Positions 10,734-21,346 of a stretch of DNA of 64,000 bases are shown piece by piece (position 1 is the first letter of the stretch; every line of letters starts with the position of its first letter). The DNA comes from Zanthoxylum bungeanum (lineage: Eukaryota > Streptophyta > Magnoliopsida > Sapindales > Rutaceae), in NCBI GenBank assembly GCA_019454045.1, contig SKCR01051263.1:1-64000 (forward strand), in the 5' to 3' direction. Both the position numbers and the translations under genes were made by a program. A model generated the notes under the pieces. The model ran no database searches, was not told the origin of the DNA, and worked only from the letters and a program-made list of their open reading frames with translations.

Positions 10734-13650
10734 CGCGAGTCCAAAAACACAGCCCCATAAGCCTCCCTCTATCACTGAAACAACAGCCCCGTAAACCTCC
10801 CTGAAGTACCGTAAAACTGCACTCCTATTAGCCCTCAAAACAGTCCTTAAAATCCCTAAACCAGTAACATAAAAAACTGCACTTATAACCCTTAAATAAT
10901 CACACAAAAACTGCACTTAAAACCCACAAAAAAACACCCAAAACAGTCCGTTGAAACGTCAAAACAGTGACCTGAACAGTGAGCAGAAAATACAGAGGAA
11001 ACAGTAGTAAAATGGAGGCCAAATAGCAAGCAAAATAGCAAAACAGTAAGCCAAGACGCTAAACCAGTGAACCGGAGAAGCAGAGGAGCTTTACCCTTCC
11101 GATCTCTGCGAAACGCAAGTCCGAAAGTCGGCAAAAAAGGTTAGACCTGAGGGTATTTTCCACATTCGTTTTCTATTTTATTTGTATTATTTATTGAGTA
11201 TTGCTTGCATGATTGTTATGTTGAAATGCATGTTGTGGCCCTTGAGTAGATAAATATGCATGGATTATGAGATATTGTATGTTGTGGCTTTGAATAAAAT
11301 GAAAGATGTGTCAACTCTCGCGGTATATCGGATTTAAACCCGGACATAAATTTCATATCGATTCTGAATGGACGGTAGTATGATCTGTACTCGGGATCAC
11401 AACTCCACGTACCGCTTGAGTAAACGACATTTTCTTTTGTTTTATATGCTTTGATTTATTTATTTTTCATCATTTTGAATTCCGCACGTTATTTATATGC
11501 ATGATACAATTGAGCGCATGGGCTTAGTAAGTCGGATTAAAGGTCCCCTATTTGGAGGGGTTAAAATCCTTTACCACGATGCTTTGCCGCGCCGGTTGAT
11601 GTGTGTTCGGTTGGATATAGATATGTTCAATCGGGCATACTAAGTTGATGTGATTGTCTTTATTTTTATTGTATGATACAATCGAGCGCATGGGCTTAGT
11701 AAGTCTGATTAAAGGTCCCCTTTTGGAGGGGTTAAAATCATTTACCAGACGATTCTTTGCCGCGCCGATTGATGTGTGTTCGGTTGGATATAAGATATGT
11801 TCAATCGGGCACACTAAGTTTAGAGGTGATTGTCTTTATTTTTGTATGTATGATGCAATCGAGCGCATGGGCTTAGTAAGTCGGATTAAAGGTCCCCTAT
11901 TTGGAGGGGTTAAAATCCTTTACCACGATGCTTTGCCGCGCCGGTTGATGTGTGTTCGGTTTGATATAAGATATGTTCAATCGGGCATACTAGTTGATGT
12001 GATTGTCTTTATTTTTGTATGTATGATGCGATCGAGCGCATGGGCTTAGTAAGTCAGATTAAAGGTCCCCTATTTGGAGGGGTTTTAAAATCCTTTACCA
12101 TGATGCTTTGCCGCGCCGGTTGATGTGTGTTCGGTTGGATGTAAGATATGTTCAATCGGACATACTTAGTTTGATATAGTTATCTCTATCTTTGTATGCA
12201 TTATAACGGAAGGCGCATGGGCTTATTGTGTTGGATTAAAAGGTTCTCCGTTTAGGAAGAAAAGCCTAAAAGGCTACCTTTACCACGATATTTGCCGTGT
12301 ATTTCATCTATTGATTGCAATCGTTTATCCCTCTTGTCTGGCTCGACCTATTGTAATTGGTGTACCCATACTCCCAGCCCATCACACCTTGAAGCCCCCT
12401 TAGTGCACACCACACAAAAAACCATAAGCAGCTCTCTTGCATAACACGTAACCCTCACGTCCTTAAGCCATTCATGTCAAACTGCACCCATCTTTCACGC
12501 CGAATACATTCAAACAGCATCTAGACTTCACGGTAAATAAGCCCCTTCACAGCAGCTCAACTCTCACGTAAGACCCCTTATCAACTATCGGCCACCCTAG
12601 CATCATCCCTCACTGTCCTCATAAAGAACCTCACCGCTTCAACCCCTCAATAGCTGCCTCACCTCACGTCCTAGCCTCTACACTCCACAAACCTTCAACG
12701 CCACACACCGCTTCACCAAGCATAATCAGCGCCACATAGCCTACACACTCACACGAATTTACCACACTGCCACACACAACGCAATCGCCCACAACCCCTC
12801 ACTGCCCAGCTCTACGCCTCTCACTGCCCAGTTTAGTCACCTTTCCACTGCCTGAAACCGCGCCCTAAACGCCACCTATTAGTCTCAGCCCGTACGTAAG
12901 GCCAGCTGCACCATTCATACATGTATCATGAAATCCAACATGGTTATTCTTATCTTTGTACGCATCATAATTAAAAGCATGTTTATTCCATTGGTTGAAT
13001 CATTTACCTTAGTCTTGGCTTAACGTATTACAATTCATATACCTATGTCATGATAACATTTGAGTATTATTTCTTGTGGTATATCGGATGGAAACCCAGA
13101 CATAAATTCCGTAGCCGATTCCGAATGGACGGTAGTGCGGTCTGTACTTGGGATACAATTCCACGTACCACTTGGAAAAGTGCTCACATGTGTGCTTGTG
13201 TGGTTAGTATGTATGCTTGTGTGGTTAGTATGTGTGCTTGTGATTTCGTGAATATAATATGCCAATGAAGTTGTATATTCGTTGCTACTTTGATGTACTT
13301 TCAAGCATGCAATCTTAGATGTGAAATATATGTAAATTTAGGTGTAAGTTTTATTTTGTACATGTGAATTTAGAAGCATGATACTCTTGGAAATAATTGT
13401 TAATTAAGCTTGATTAAATTATTACATAAATCATTTCATTACAAGTGACATAAGTAAGGGACCATTCCGAACCCAACGGTTTGAGGTCTTCCCTTGCGAG
13501 GGGTGAGAGCGGCCTTAAATCTCATTTTCCCGGTTCACACCAGGTGGCGACTCCATTATTCTCCGGTTTAGTCCCCCGTGGCTACTCCGTACTCCCGACT
13601 AGGCCGCGAGCTTAGGACAGCATACGTCGCCCAGTTTCTGTGTCCCAGAC
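10734..13650 (+). mobile_element. gypsy (copy A/B family) LTR fragment, 5'-truncated
   Basis: Matches the 3' part of the LTR of copies A and B. It has an AAAACAGT-rich segment (10,735-11,050), then 'ggttagacctgaggg', the tandem units (11,500-12,340), a C-rich stretch (12,350-12,920), and the conserved end with 'ccggttcacacc' and 'tttctgtgtccca' (13,500-13,648). The TGTAGG start is absent and no primer-binding site follows, so it is a truncated solo or 3' LTR. Both flanks are copia leader in minus orientation. Confidence 0.75.
11500..12340 (+). repeat. tandem array of 172-177 bp units inside the gypsy LTR
   Basis: The phrase 'gcgcatgggctta' recurs with its centre near 11,523, 11,695, 11,872, 12,045 and 12,222, giving spacings of 172, 177, 173 and 177 bp. 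Each unit also carries 'ggtcccc...ggaggggtt', 'tttaccacgatgctttgccg' and 'ttcaatcgg'. The last unit is diverged. The same array occurs in every LTR of this family in the window. Confidence 0.9.
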
Positions 13651-14401
13651 TTTCAATTAATTCTTTAGGCATGGGCTTTCTCCATTATGGATCAAACCAA
13701 AAATGACAAGGCTCAATTAGGAATCACCCTATGCCAAAAATCAATTGAGGTCCATTAGGCCCAATTAAATTTTAAAGGCCCAATAGTCATATTTGGACTT
13801 TATGGAAATGGTTTTAGGCCCAATTGGATCCAACCAAATTGTCCAAAACCATACTTGGCCCAACCAAGCCCATTAGCCCAAATACAATAATTAAATTAAT
13901 ACATTATTCAAAATTATATATTAATCCAATTAAAGTGTAATTGCCACAATTAATCAATTAATCTAATATTTCCAAAACACTAATTAATTCAACTAATCAT
14001 ACTTACTTCTCAAATTCATGTCCAACACAAAATTGAGGCAAAATCAACTCATCCCAACATGCTCAAGCTCACGGCAATACATGAAATTAACATCCAATTT
14101 TGATTTCAATCCAATTAAATCAACAATTAACATTCAATTTCATGCCAATTAACATATCCAATTGTCAAATTCAAAAAATCACCATGAACACTTTCTAGGG
14201 TGTATTCGGCCAAGGTGAGAAAATTGGGAAAACTTTGATCCAATCAAATTTCACAAATCCAATCATGCATAACTCCAAGTTATCATCATCCAACCATAAC
14301 CAAACAACAAATTTGGAAAATTATAAGCTCCAAGCAAAAATCCCCAAATTAAAGTCCATAAACCCTAAGTTTCAAATAAGTTTAGATGGCTCTGATACCA
14401 T
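13651..14401 (-). mobile_element. copia 5' leader next to the primer-binding site (minus strand)
   Basis: Reverse complement of the leader (compare 2,854-3,600), rich in 'ggcccaatt' phrases. The reverse-complemented primer-binding site GCTCTGATACCA lies at 14,389-14,400, immediately left of the LTR end at 14,402. It is cut on the left by the gypsy LTR fragment. Confidence 0.75.
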
Positions 14402-16327
14402 TGTTAGTGTCCTAGACATGCCAATGATCTCTAAACAATGATTTGTGTGTGAATTATCAAGTATAAGTTATGGAAACTTACAATGATCGGATGAGAAAAA
14501 TTCAAAAACTTTCTTTGTTCTTGAAGCTCCAAGCTTCTTTTTGAGTTCCAAACTCTTGGGTGAATTTCCCTATCAACTTTCTTTGACTCCTTTAAGTGCT
14601 AGCTTGAACAAAATTTGAAAGAAATTTTTCTCCTCCAAGGAGAGCTATGTTCGGCCAAGAGAGGAAATGAGGGAGAGAGTGAATAGTATTTTTATTTTCC
14701 AAAAAACTAATACCAAAGTTGTGAAAAGTGTGTTTTGACTTCCAAAGTACAATTAATATTGTCAACCTCTTCCATCATCTTTTGACAAGTTGATGTAAGT
14801 TAAAGTGGGTCCCACCACTTTAAATTCCAAATTCAAGTTGGCTTGTACAACACACTTTGGACCCGGTTCGTTTAATCCGACTAAACGAATTTTTCGTCGC
14901 TACATAATTAAATTCAATTTAATTAAATAATAATGCCTAGCAAAATTATTACGAAAGTCACTTACGAATTAATTCCAAATTAATTCGTTCGCTTGAATTA
15001 AAATCCAATTTCAATTCCGCATTGAAATCCAATTTCAATTAATATATCCAATATATTATTTTAGCCCAATTAAATAAATTAAATAGTAAAATCCAATTTA
15101 ACTATTAAATTTACTTTGCCGAGTAATTCCAAATTAATCGTGTTCTCTCTTCTGGACGAATTTAATCCCAGATAAATTCTTGCCGCAATTAATCCCAGAT
15201 TAATTTTCTCTCTCATAATTAATACTAGATTATTTCTTTCCGTAATTAATCCCAATTAATTTTCTCTCTCATAATTAATCCCAGATTATTCTGTTCGAGT
15301 CAAATGTCATCGGTGAATCTTTGGGAAGAGACCCAAGAGATCCCTGGATATGTTGTAGTAAATACGGTCATCGGACTATCCGAACACGTGCGTACCCCGT
15401 ACCACGTTGTCACCGATTTACAAGACATGGTTGGCTTTTAGCAAAGCATCGTGCCTACCCAATTCTCTAGAAATATTCAATGAGGAATATATAATCTGTA
15501 TCAGGCGTAGTACACAATGTATTGCGTAATACGAACCAGTATCGGATGTCACATGCTAGGCCTAGGGCTGGAATTGTGTCTGCCCCGTACGAAGCATATA
15601 TCGAATCACTAGCAACTAGTCTCTATAATCAGATAATCATGACCTAGTCATACTATCCCGATAGCTGCAGCATTTAAGAGTACTAGTTCTGTATCCTGCG
15701 TGATCATCATCTCAATATGACTGAAGTGATACTTCCATCTTGACATCACACCCAATACACTACGATTATCAGTATACCCAGAAGAGGCATACACAGAACC
15801 TGTTAAAGCTTCGGACGACCAAAACCAAAGTATATTGATTTTCGCAAGTATTAGCGATGCAAGTCTCATGTTAAGACCACATACACCTACCCTGATTCAG
15901 ATTCCCATAGACACATAGTCATACTACCAATGGGATTCCGATGGGTCTATCCAGATCGAAGTTGTTCCCGATCCAACGGCTAACAGAATCTCCTATTACA
16001 CTTGCATAAGTATCCAATACTTAAATATATGAGAACTATGCCGTTAAGCTTCTATAACGTGCACAAGTGTAATACTAGCCCGTATTATCGATGTCCAGTC
16101 TCGATAATACTACGACTAGGGATATTTAATGATTAAACCTTTCGTGGATTAATATTGTCTCATATCTTATTAATCTGGTACTAATCATATGGACTTTTAT
16201 CATTTATATATCCAAGTAATCCAATTACAAAATGATAAAAGAGCAATTTCTTTGTCACATAGTTAATTTGTACAAAAACACCGTGTCTTTTCAAAATAGT
16301 GATGTTATGGGTCATAATTGTCCAACA
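14402..16327 (-). mobile_element. copia LTR, minus orientation, divergent subtype (5' LTR)
   Basis: On the minus strand it starts TGTTGGAC at 16,327 and ends in TAACA at 14,402 (1,926 bp), with the primer-binding site just beyond. It is the 5' LTR of a minus-strand copy whose leader extends left. It is more diverged from the other LTRs, especially at 14,402-14,880. It keeps the inverted-repeat cluster (about 14,890-15,295) but with partly different arms, for example TAATTAAAT around 14,906-14,926. Its right edge abuts the Athila-type integrase remnant. Confidence 0.85.
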
Positions 16328-17066
16328 GTAAACACTGTTGTAACAAGCCTTTTGAGTCTTTAATAAAAAAGAATGAAATTACAAATAAAGTTTCTACCTC
16401 CTATCACTCTCAAACAAATAGTCAAGTTGAACAAGCAAATAGGGAAATCAAACAAATTTTGGAAAAAACAGTCAACCCAAATCGCAAAGATTGGTCTCAT
16501 CGACTGACTGATGTACATTGGGATTACCAAACAGTTTTCAAAACGTCATTGATAATGTCTCCATTTAATCTAGTTTATGGAAAACCTTGTCATTTGCCTG
16601 TAGAACTTGAGCATAAGGCGTATTGGGCTATTAAAGCATTTAACTCAAACCTTGAAAATATCAATCATGAACATAAACTGCAATTCAATGAACTTGAAGA
16701 GTTGAGAAATGATTTATATAAGAATGAGAAAATTCTTAAAGCTATATGAGAATGAGAAAATTCTTAAAGCTAAAACTAAGGTCTTTAATGATAGTCGAAT
16801 TTCACGAAAAATATTTGAAATTGGTAAAAAAGTTTTACTTTATAATTCTCGTCTCGTCTTTTTTTTCTAGGAAAATTGAAATCTAAATGGAGTGGCCATT
16901 TTATTGTGAAGCACGTTTACCCATATAGAGCTATTGGCAATGAGATTCCAATAGATGGTGATGTATTTAAAGTAAATGGATGTCTGAAACCATTTTTGGA
17001 GTGTTCAAATTTTCAAGAATCTATTTTCCTTTCAACCCAGTGTATTGTGATTAAAGTATTATAAGA
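16328..17066 (+). pseudogene. Athila-type Ty3/gypsy integrase, C-terminal part
   Basis: The frame 16,328-16,749 reads through the end of the integrase core: 'STSYHSQTNSQVEQANREIK' holds the region of the catalytic glutamate. It is followed by 'YGKPCHLPVELEHKAYWAIK', a phrase characteristic of Athila-type integrases. A 27-bp tandem duplication (copies starting near 16,723 and 16,750) brings a TGA in frame at 16,747. The C-terminal domain continues at 16,876-17,064 ('GKLKSKWSGHFIVKHVYPY', then a VNG...LKPF ending) after further damage. The upstream pol was lost where the copia LTR sits. Integrase inserts cDNA into the genome; this copy is dead. Confidence 0.85.
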
Positions 17067-17566
17067 TGTTATTTTCTTTTCTTTTGTTATTGTCTAATTT
17101 ACATTTTTCTTGTCAGTCTTGTACCCCGGTTAAATAGCGGATAATGGTACTCCGTTACTCTAAGTCGATTCTTTCAGTTTCCTAAAAATAACTGATACCC
17201 TACAATCAAGGTATGAAATAAACTCTTACAAAACTCCCAAATCATTTTCCTTCTCTCCACCAAAATGCTCTGATGAAAATTTACAAAGCACGCACCAAAA
17301 GAATGAGGCTTCTTATAATCAAGGTATTCCAAGTGATACTCATTGGGTAATTGAAGCAAAGGTTCGTTTGGCAGGTGAATTATCTAACTGATTCATTTCT
17401 TACATGTGTGGTTTAAGGAAAAGCACCAATGCTAAGAAACTATGAGCTAAATAATTAGGTATTTGTTATAAATGTGCACGCTGGACGTGCAACACTCATT
17501 ATCGTTATTTAGGAATGGTGTCTGACAATCATGAGGATAAATATCAATTTATTAGAGATAGCTTGA
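17067..17566 (+). other. unassigned, probably Athila element 3' of pol
   Basis: About 500 bp between the integrase remnant and the start of gypsy copy A. There is no open frame of note and no LTR terminus that I can place. By position it is probably the post-pol region of the same Athila-type copy. It ends CTTGA directly before TGTAGGCACTG, so CTTGA would be the left target-site duplication of copy A; the right partner is not in view. Confidence 0.4.
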
Positions 17567-18257
17567 TGTAGGCACTGCATTTTTGCCTGTAAGTCCCTAT
17601 GATGAGTCTCATTTGGAGACACTACCTTTTAAAGTCGAGGAAGTCACGGGAAACGGACGTCGGAAGGGAATCGGTAATTTTGTTAGATTTTATTCACTTG
17701 TTTAGCTTCGGGCTCGCTTGTTGGACCTCCGTTTTAAAGCACCTTGGCCCAAAACCCTTGAAATATACATAAGCCCATTTCGCCCAAGCCCAATCCAAAA
17801 TAATTAAACCATTTAAAAAACATGTCACAACTAAATTCAAAACCAATTAAATTGAAATGAAATTAAAATTAAATCCAATTAAATTGAAACCAATTAAATT
17901 GAAATCTTAATTAATTAAATTCACAATTTAAAATAAATCTCTTCCTATTTAAATAATTCACTCACCAATTTAAAGAAATTCCCACCAAAGAAATAAATAT
18001 CCTTGCCTAAATTAGTTAAATCAAATACCATACATGCCTTATTTACTTGATCTATTTCCTTAAAATCCATGCAAACCCTAGCTTGTCACTCTAAAAATAA
18101 CACAAATTCCAACACATCAGGGCTCTCATTCACAGTCACAAAAATAATAGAAACCATAAACACTATATCCCCGCTCTCTCTTGGCAGAACCCTCACAAAA
18201 TCAGAAACGATAACCTTTGCTGCTCACGCCTCACTCTCTATCGCACACATAAACCAT

Positions 18258-18262
18258 CCACA
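18258..18262. other. target-site duplication CCACA, left copy (right copy 30,578-30,582)
   Basis: CCACA directly precedes the TGTTGG start of the solo LTR and directly follows its CCAACA end. Five-base duplications are what copia integrases make. Confidence 0.9.
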
Positions 18263-19149
18263 TGTTGGACAATTATGACCCATAGCGTCACTATTTGTAC
18301 AGATCATAGTGTTGTTGTACAAATTAGCTATGTGACAAGGAGATTGCACTCTTATCATTTGTGATTAGATCACCTAGATATATAAATGATGAGAGGTCCC
18401 TATGATTTGTTCCTGGACAGAGAATGATATGAGACAGTATCAGTCCATGAAGGATAAATCATTAAACATCCATAGTCAGAGTATTATCGAGATTGGACAT
18501 CGGTAATGCGGAAAAGACTAGTATTGCACTTGTGCACGTTGTGAGGGCACAATGGGCATAGTTCTCATATATTTAAGTATTGGATACTTATGCAAGTGCG
18601 GTAGGGGTTGTGTTTCACCACACCGATGGTAGGGAAGAGCTTCGCTCTGGATAGACCCCGCGGAATCCCATTGGTAAGTATGACTATGTGTCTATGGGAG
18701 TCTGCAATCAGGGTAGGTGTATTTAGTCTTAACCTGAGAACTTGCACCGCTAATACATACGACAATCAATATACTTTAGTTGAGGTCGTCCAGGGCTTTA
18801 ACCGGGTTTTCTGTATACGCCAATACTGGTATAATTGGAATCGTGTGTGTTGGGTGTAATGTCAAGACGGAAGTATCACTCCAGTCATAGTGAGATATGG
18901 TCACGTAGGATACTGACTCTTCTCTTAAATGCTCGGCTATCGGGATATATGACTAGGTCATGTATATCCATTAAGGACTATTTCCACCAGACACCGATAT
19001 GTGCTTCGTACGGGGCAGACACATTCCAATCCGCCCCAGGCCTTGCACGTGACTATCCGATACTGGACGAAATACGCAATACTTTGTATACTACGCTTGA
19101 TATAGATCACAATATTCCTATAAGGATATTTCCAGAGAATTGGGTATCA

Positions 19150-19154
19150 TGGCG
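19150..19154. other. target-site duplication GGCGC, left copy (right copy 29,379-29,383)
   Basis: GGCGC precedes the 5' LTR start at 19,155 and follows the 3' LTR end at 29,378. The uninterrupted target reads 'catggcgctttgctag' in other LTR copies, confirming a single insertion event. Confidence 0.95.
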
Positions 19155-21332
19155 CTGTTGGATAATATGACCCATAGCGTCACTATTTGTACAGATCACG
19201 GTGTTGCTGTACAAATTAACTATGTGACAAGGAAATTGCACTCTCATCATTTGTGATTAGATCACCATAGATATATAAATGAAGAGAGGTCCATATGATT
19301 AGTTCCTGGATTGAGATGATATGAGACAGTATCAATCCCCGAAGGATTAATCATTAAATATCCCTAGCCGAAGTATTATCGAGACTGGACATCGATAATG
19401 CGGAATAGGCTAGTATTGCACTTGTGCGCGTTGTGAGGGCACAACGGCATAGTTCTCATATATATAAGTATTGGATACTTATGCAAGTGCGATAGGAGGT
19501 TGTGTTTCACCGATGGTACGGGAAACAGCTTCGCTCTGGATAGACCCCTCGGAATCCCATTGGTATTATGACTATGTGTCTATGGGAGGCCGAAATCGAG
19601 GTAGGTGTGTATAGTCTTAACCTGAGACTTGCATCGCTAATACTTGCGATAATCGGTAGACTTTGGTCTTGGTGGTACAGGGCTTTAACCGGTTCTGTGT
19701 ACCCGCTTCTCTTCTGGGTTATCAGAGAGTCGTAGTGTATTGGGTGTGATGTCGAGACGGAAGTGTCACTTCAGTCATATTGGAGTTGATGTCACGCAGG
19801 ATACGGTACTAGTGCTCTTGAGTGTTGCGCAACCAATCGGGATATTGTGACCAGGTCATGTATATCCGATTATAGAGACTATGTTACCAGACATCCGACA
19901 TGTGTTTCGGACGGGGCAGACACTTATCCATCCAGCCCCAGCCCTAGCACGTGATTATCCGATACTGGGCCGATATACACAATACTACGGTATACTACGC
20001 TTGATACAGATCTATATATTCCTGTAAGATATTTCTGGAGAATTGGGTAGGCATGGCGTTTTGCTAGAGGCTAACCTTGTCTTGTAAATCGATATAAACG
20101 TAGTACGAGGTACTTACGTGTTCGGACAGTCCGACGATCGTATTTACTGCCAACATATCCGGAGATCTCATGGGTCGCTTCCTGAAGATTCACCGATGAC
20201 GTATTACTCGCACTTTGATTAATCTGGGATTAATTAGAAGAGAGAGATAGAATTAATCTGGGATTAATTCGAGAGAGAGAAAATTAATCTGGGATTAATT
20301 ACGAAGATATTTTATCTCGGATAAAATATTGTTTAAGAGAGAGAACGATTAATTTGGAATTAATCGATAAAATAATATATTCGATATATTATAGAAATTG
20401 GATTTCGACGCGGAATTAAAATTAGATTTTAATTCGGGCGAACGAATTAATTTAGAATTAATTCGTTAGCGACGTGAATAGTGAATTCGCTAGGCGTAAT
20501 CATTAATTACGACGCGACGGAAAATTCGTTAATTTGGAATTAGCGAACCCGAGCCCGAGAGTGATTGCGAGCGCATTCGCATTTCGAATTCGAGCGCGGC
20601 ACGCAAGTCACATCAAGCGTCAAATCGCTAGTCGCGTCAATGTCAAATCACTTGTCACTTTGAGTGATGTGACTGACATGTTGTCACTTTAATAAAGTGA
20701 AAGATGTGATGTGAATAGTATTGAATGATTGAAAGTTTTAAAAGGCTTGAGATTGAATATAACATTATTTATTTTTGCCTTTTTGACTTTGAATAAAGTT
20801 GAGTATATGTCTTATTTTATTTACTGGTAAATTTAAAAAAAATGATATATACAAAGCATTTCTTTCTCTTCTCTCTACATGTACAGTACACGTTTTTGCT
20901 TTGGAGCCAAAAACGTAACTCTTCCTCTCCCTCTCTTTTCTTCCTCTCTTCACGGTTTCAAAGCCGATTTCTTCACAAATTTTTCTGGTTTCACCGAAAT
21001 TTTGAGAAGCAAATGAAGGAGTAGTAGTGCTAGCACACACATGGGTTATGTATTTGGTGATAGGGAAACGAATTTGTGAGCATGGAAAAGCTTGAAGCTT
21101 GGAGCTTCAATGGACATCATGGCCGATTATTGGAGCCTCAAAACCAGCCCCCACCGATAGCTCCACTGCACTTGGAAGCCAAAACCGAGCATGATGAGCA
21201 ACAAAAACGCATCTTGTTCTTCATAGCATCAAAACCATCAATGTGAGTATGTATTCCGCCTTACTCCTTTGATGTATTCAACTCGTTTTTATGCATGTTT
21301 GTGATCCTTGGGACTTTGATTGAACACTTTCA
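19155..21332 (+). repeat. 5' LTR of the complete copia element
   Basis: TGTTGGAT start. The end is ACTTTCA rather than the family's CCAACA, so the terminal inverted repeat is weakened in this copy; the partner LTR has the same end. A TATA-like stretch lies at about 19,270. The inverted-repeat cluster lies at about 20,218-20,556 and CT-rich tracts at 20,860-20,950. Confidence 0.92.
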
Positions 21333-21333
21333 A

Positions 21334-21346
21334 TGGTATCTTGAGC
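21334..21346 (+). other. altered primer-binding site
   Basis: TGGTATC is kept, but the following AGAGC reads TTGAGC, a two-base change with one inserted base relative to the site at 2842-2853. Seven bases of pairing with initiator-Met tRNA remain. The element nevertheless has near-identical LTRs, so either priming tolerated this or the change is recent. Confidence 0.7.

Noticed and set aside
11500..12340. CRISPR-like array of regularly spaced repeats
   Set aside because: The units are head-to-tail copies of the whole 172-177 bp with no unique spacers, inside a plant LTR.
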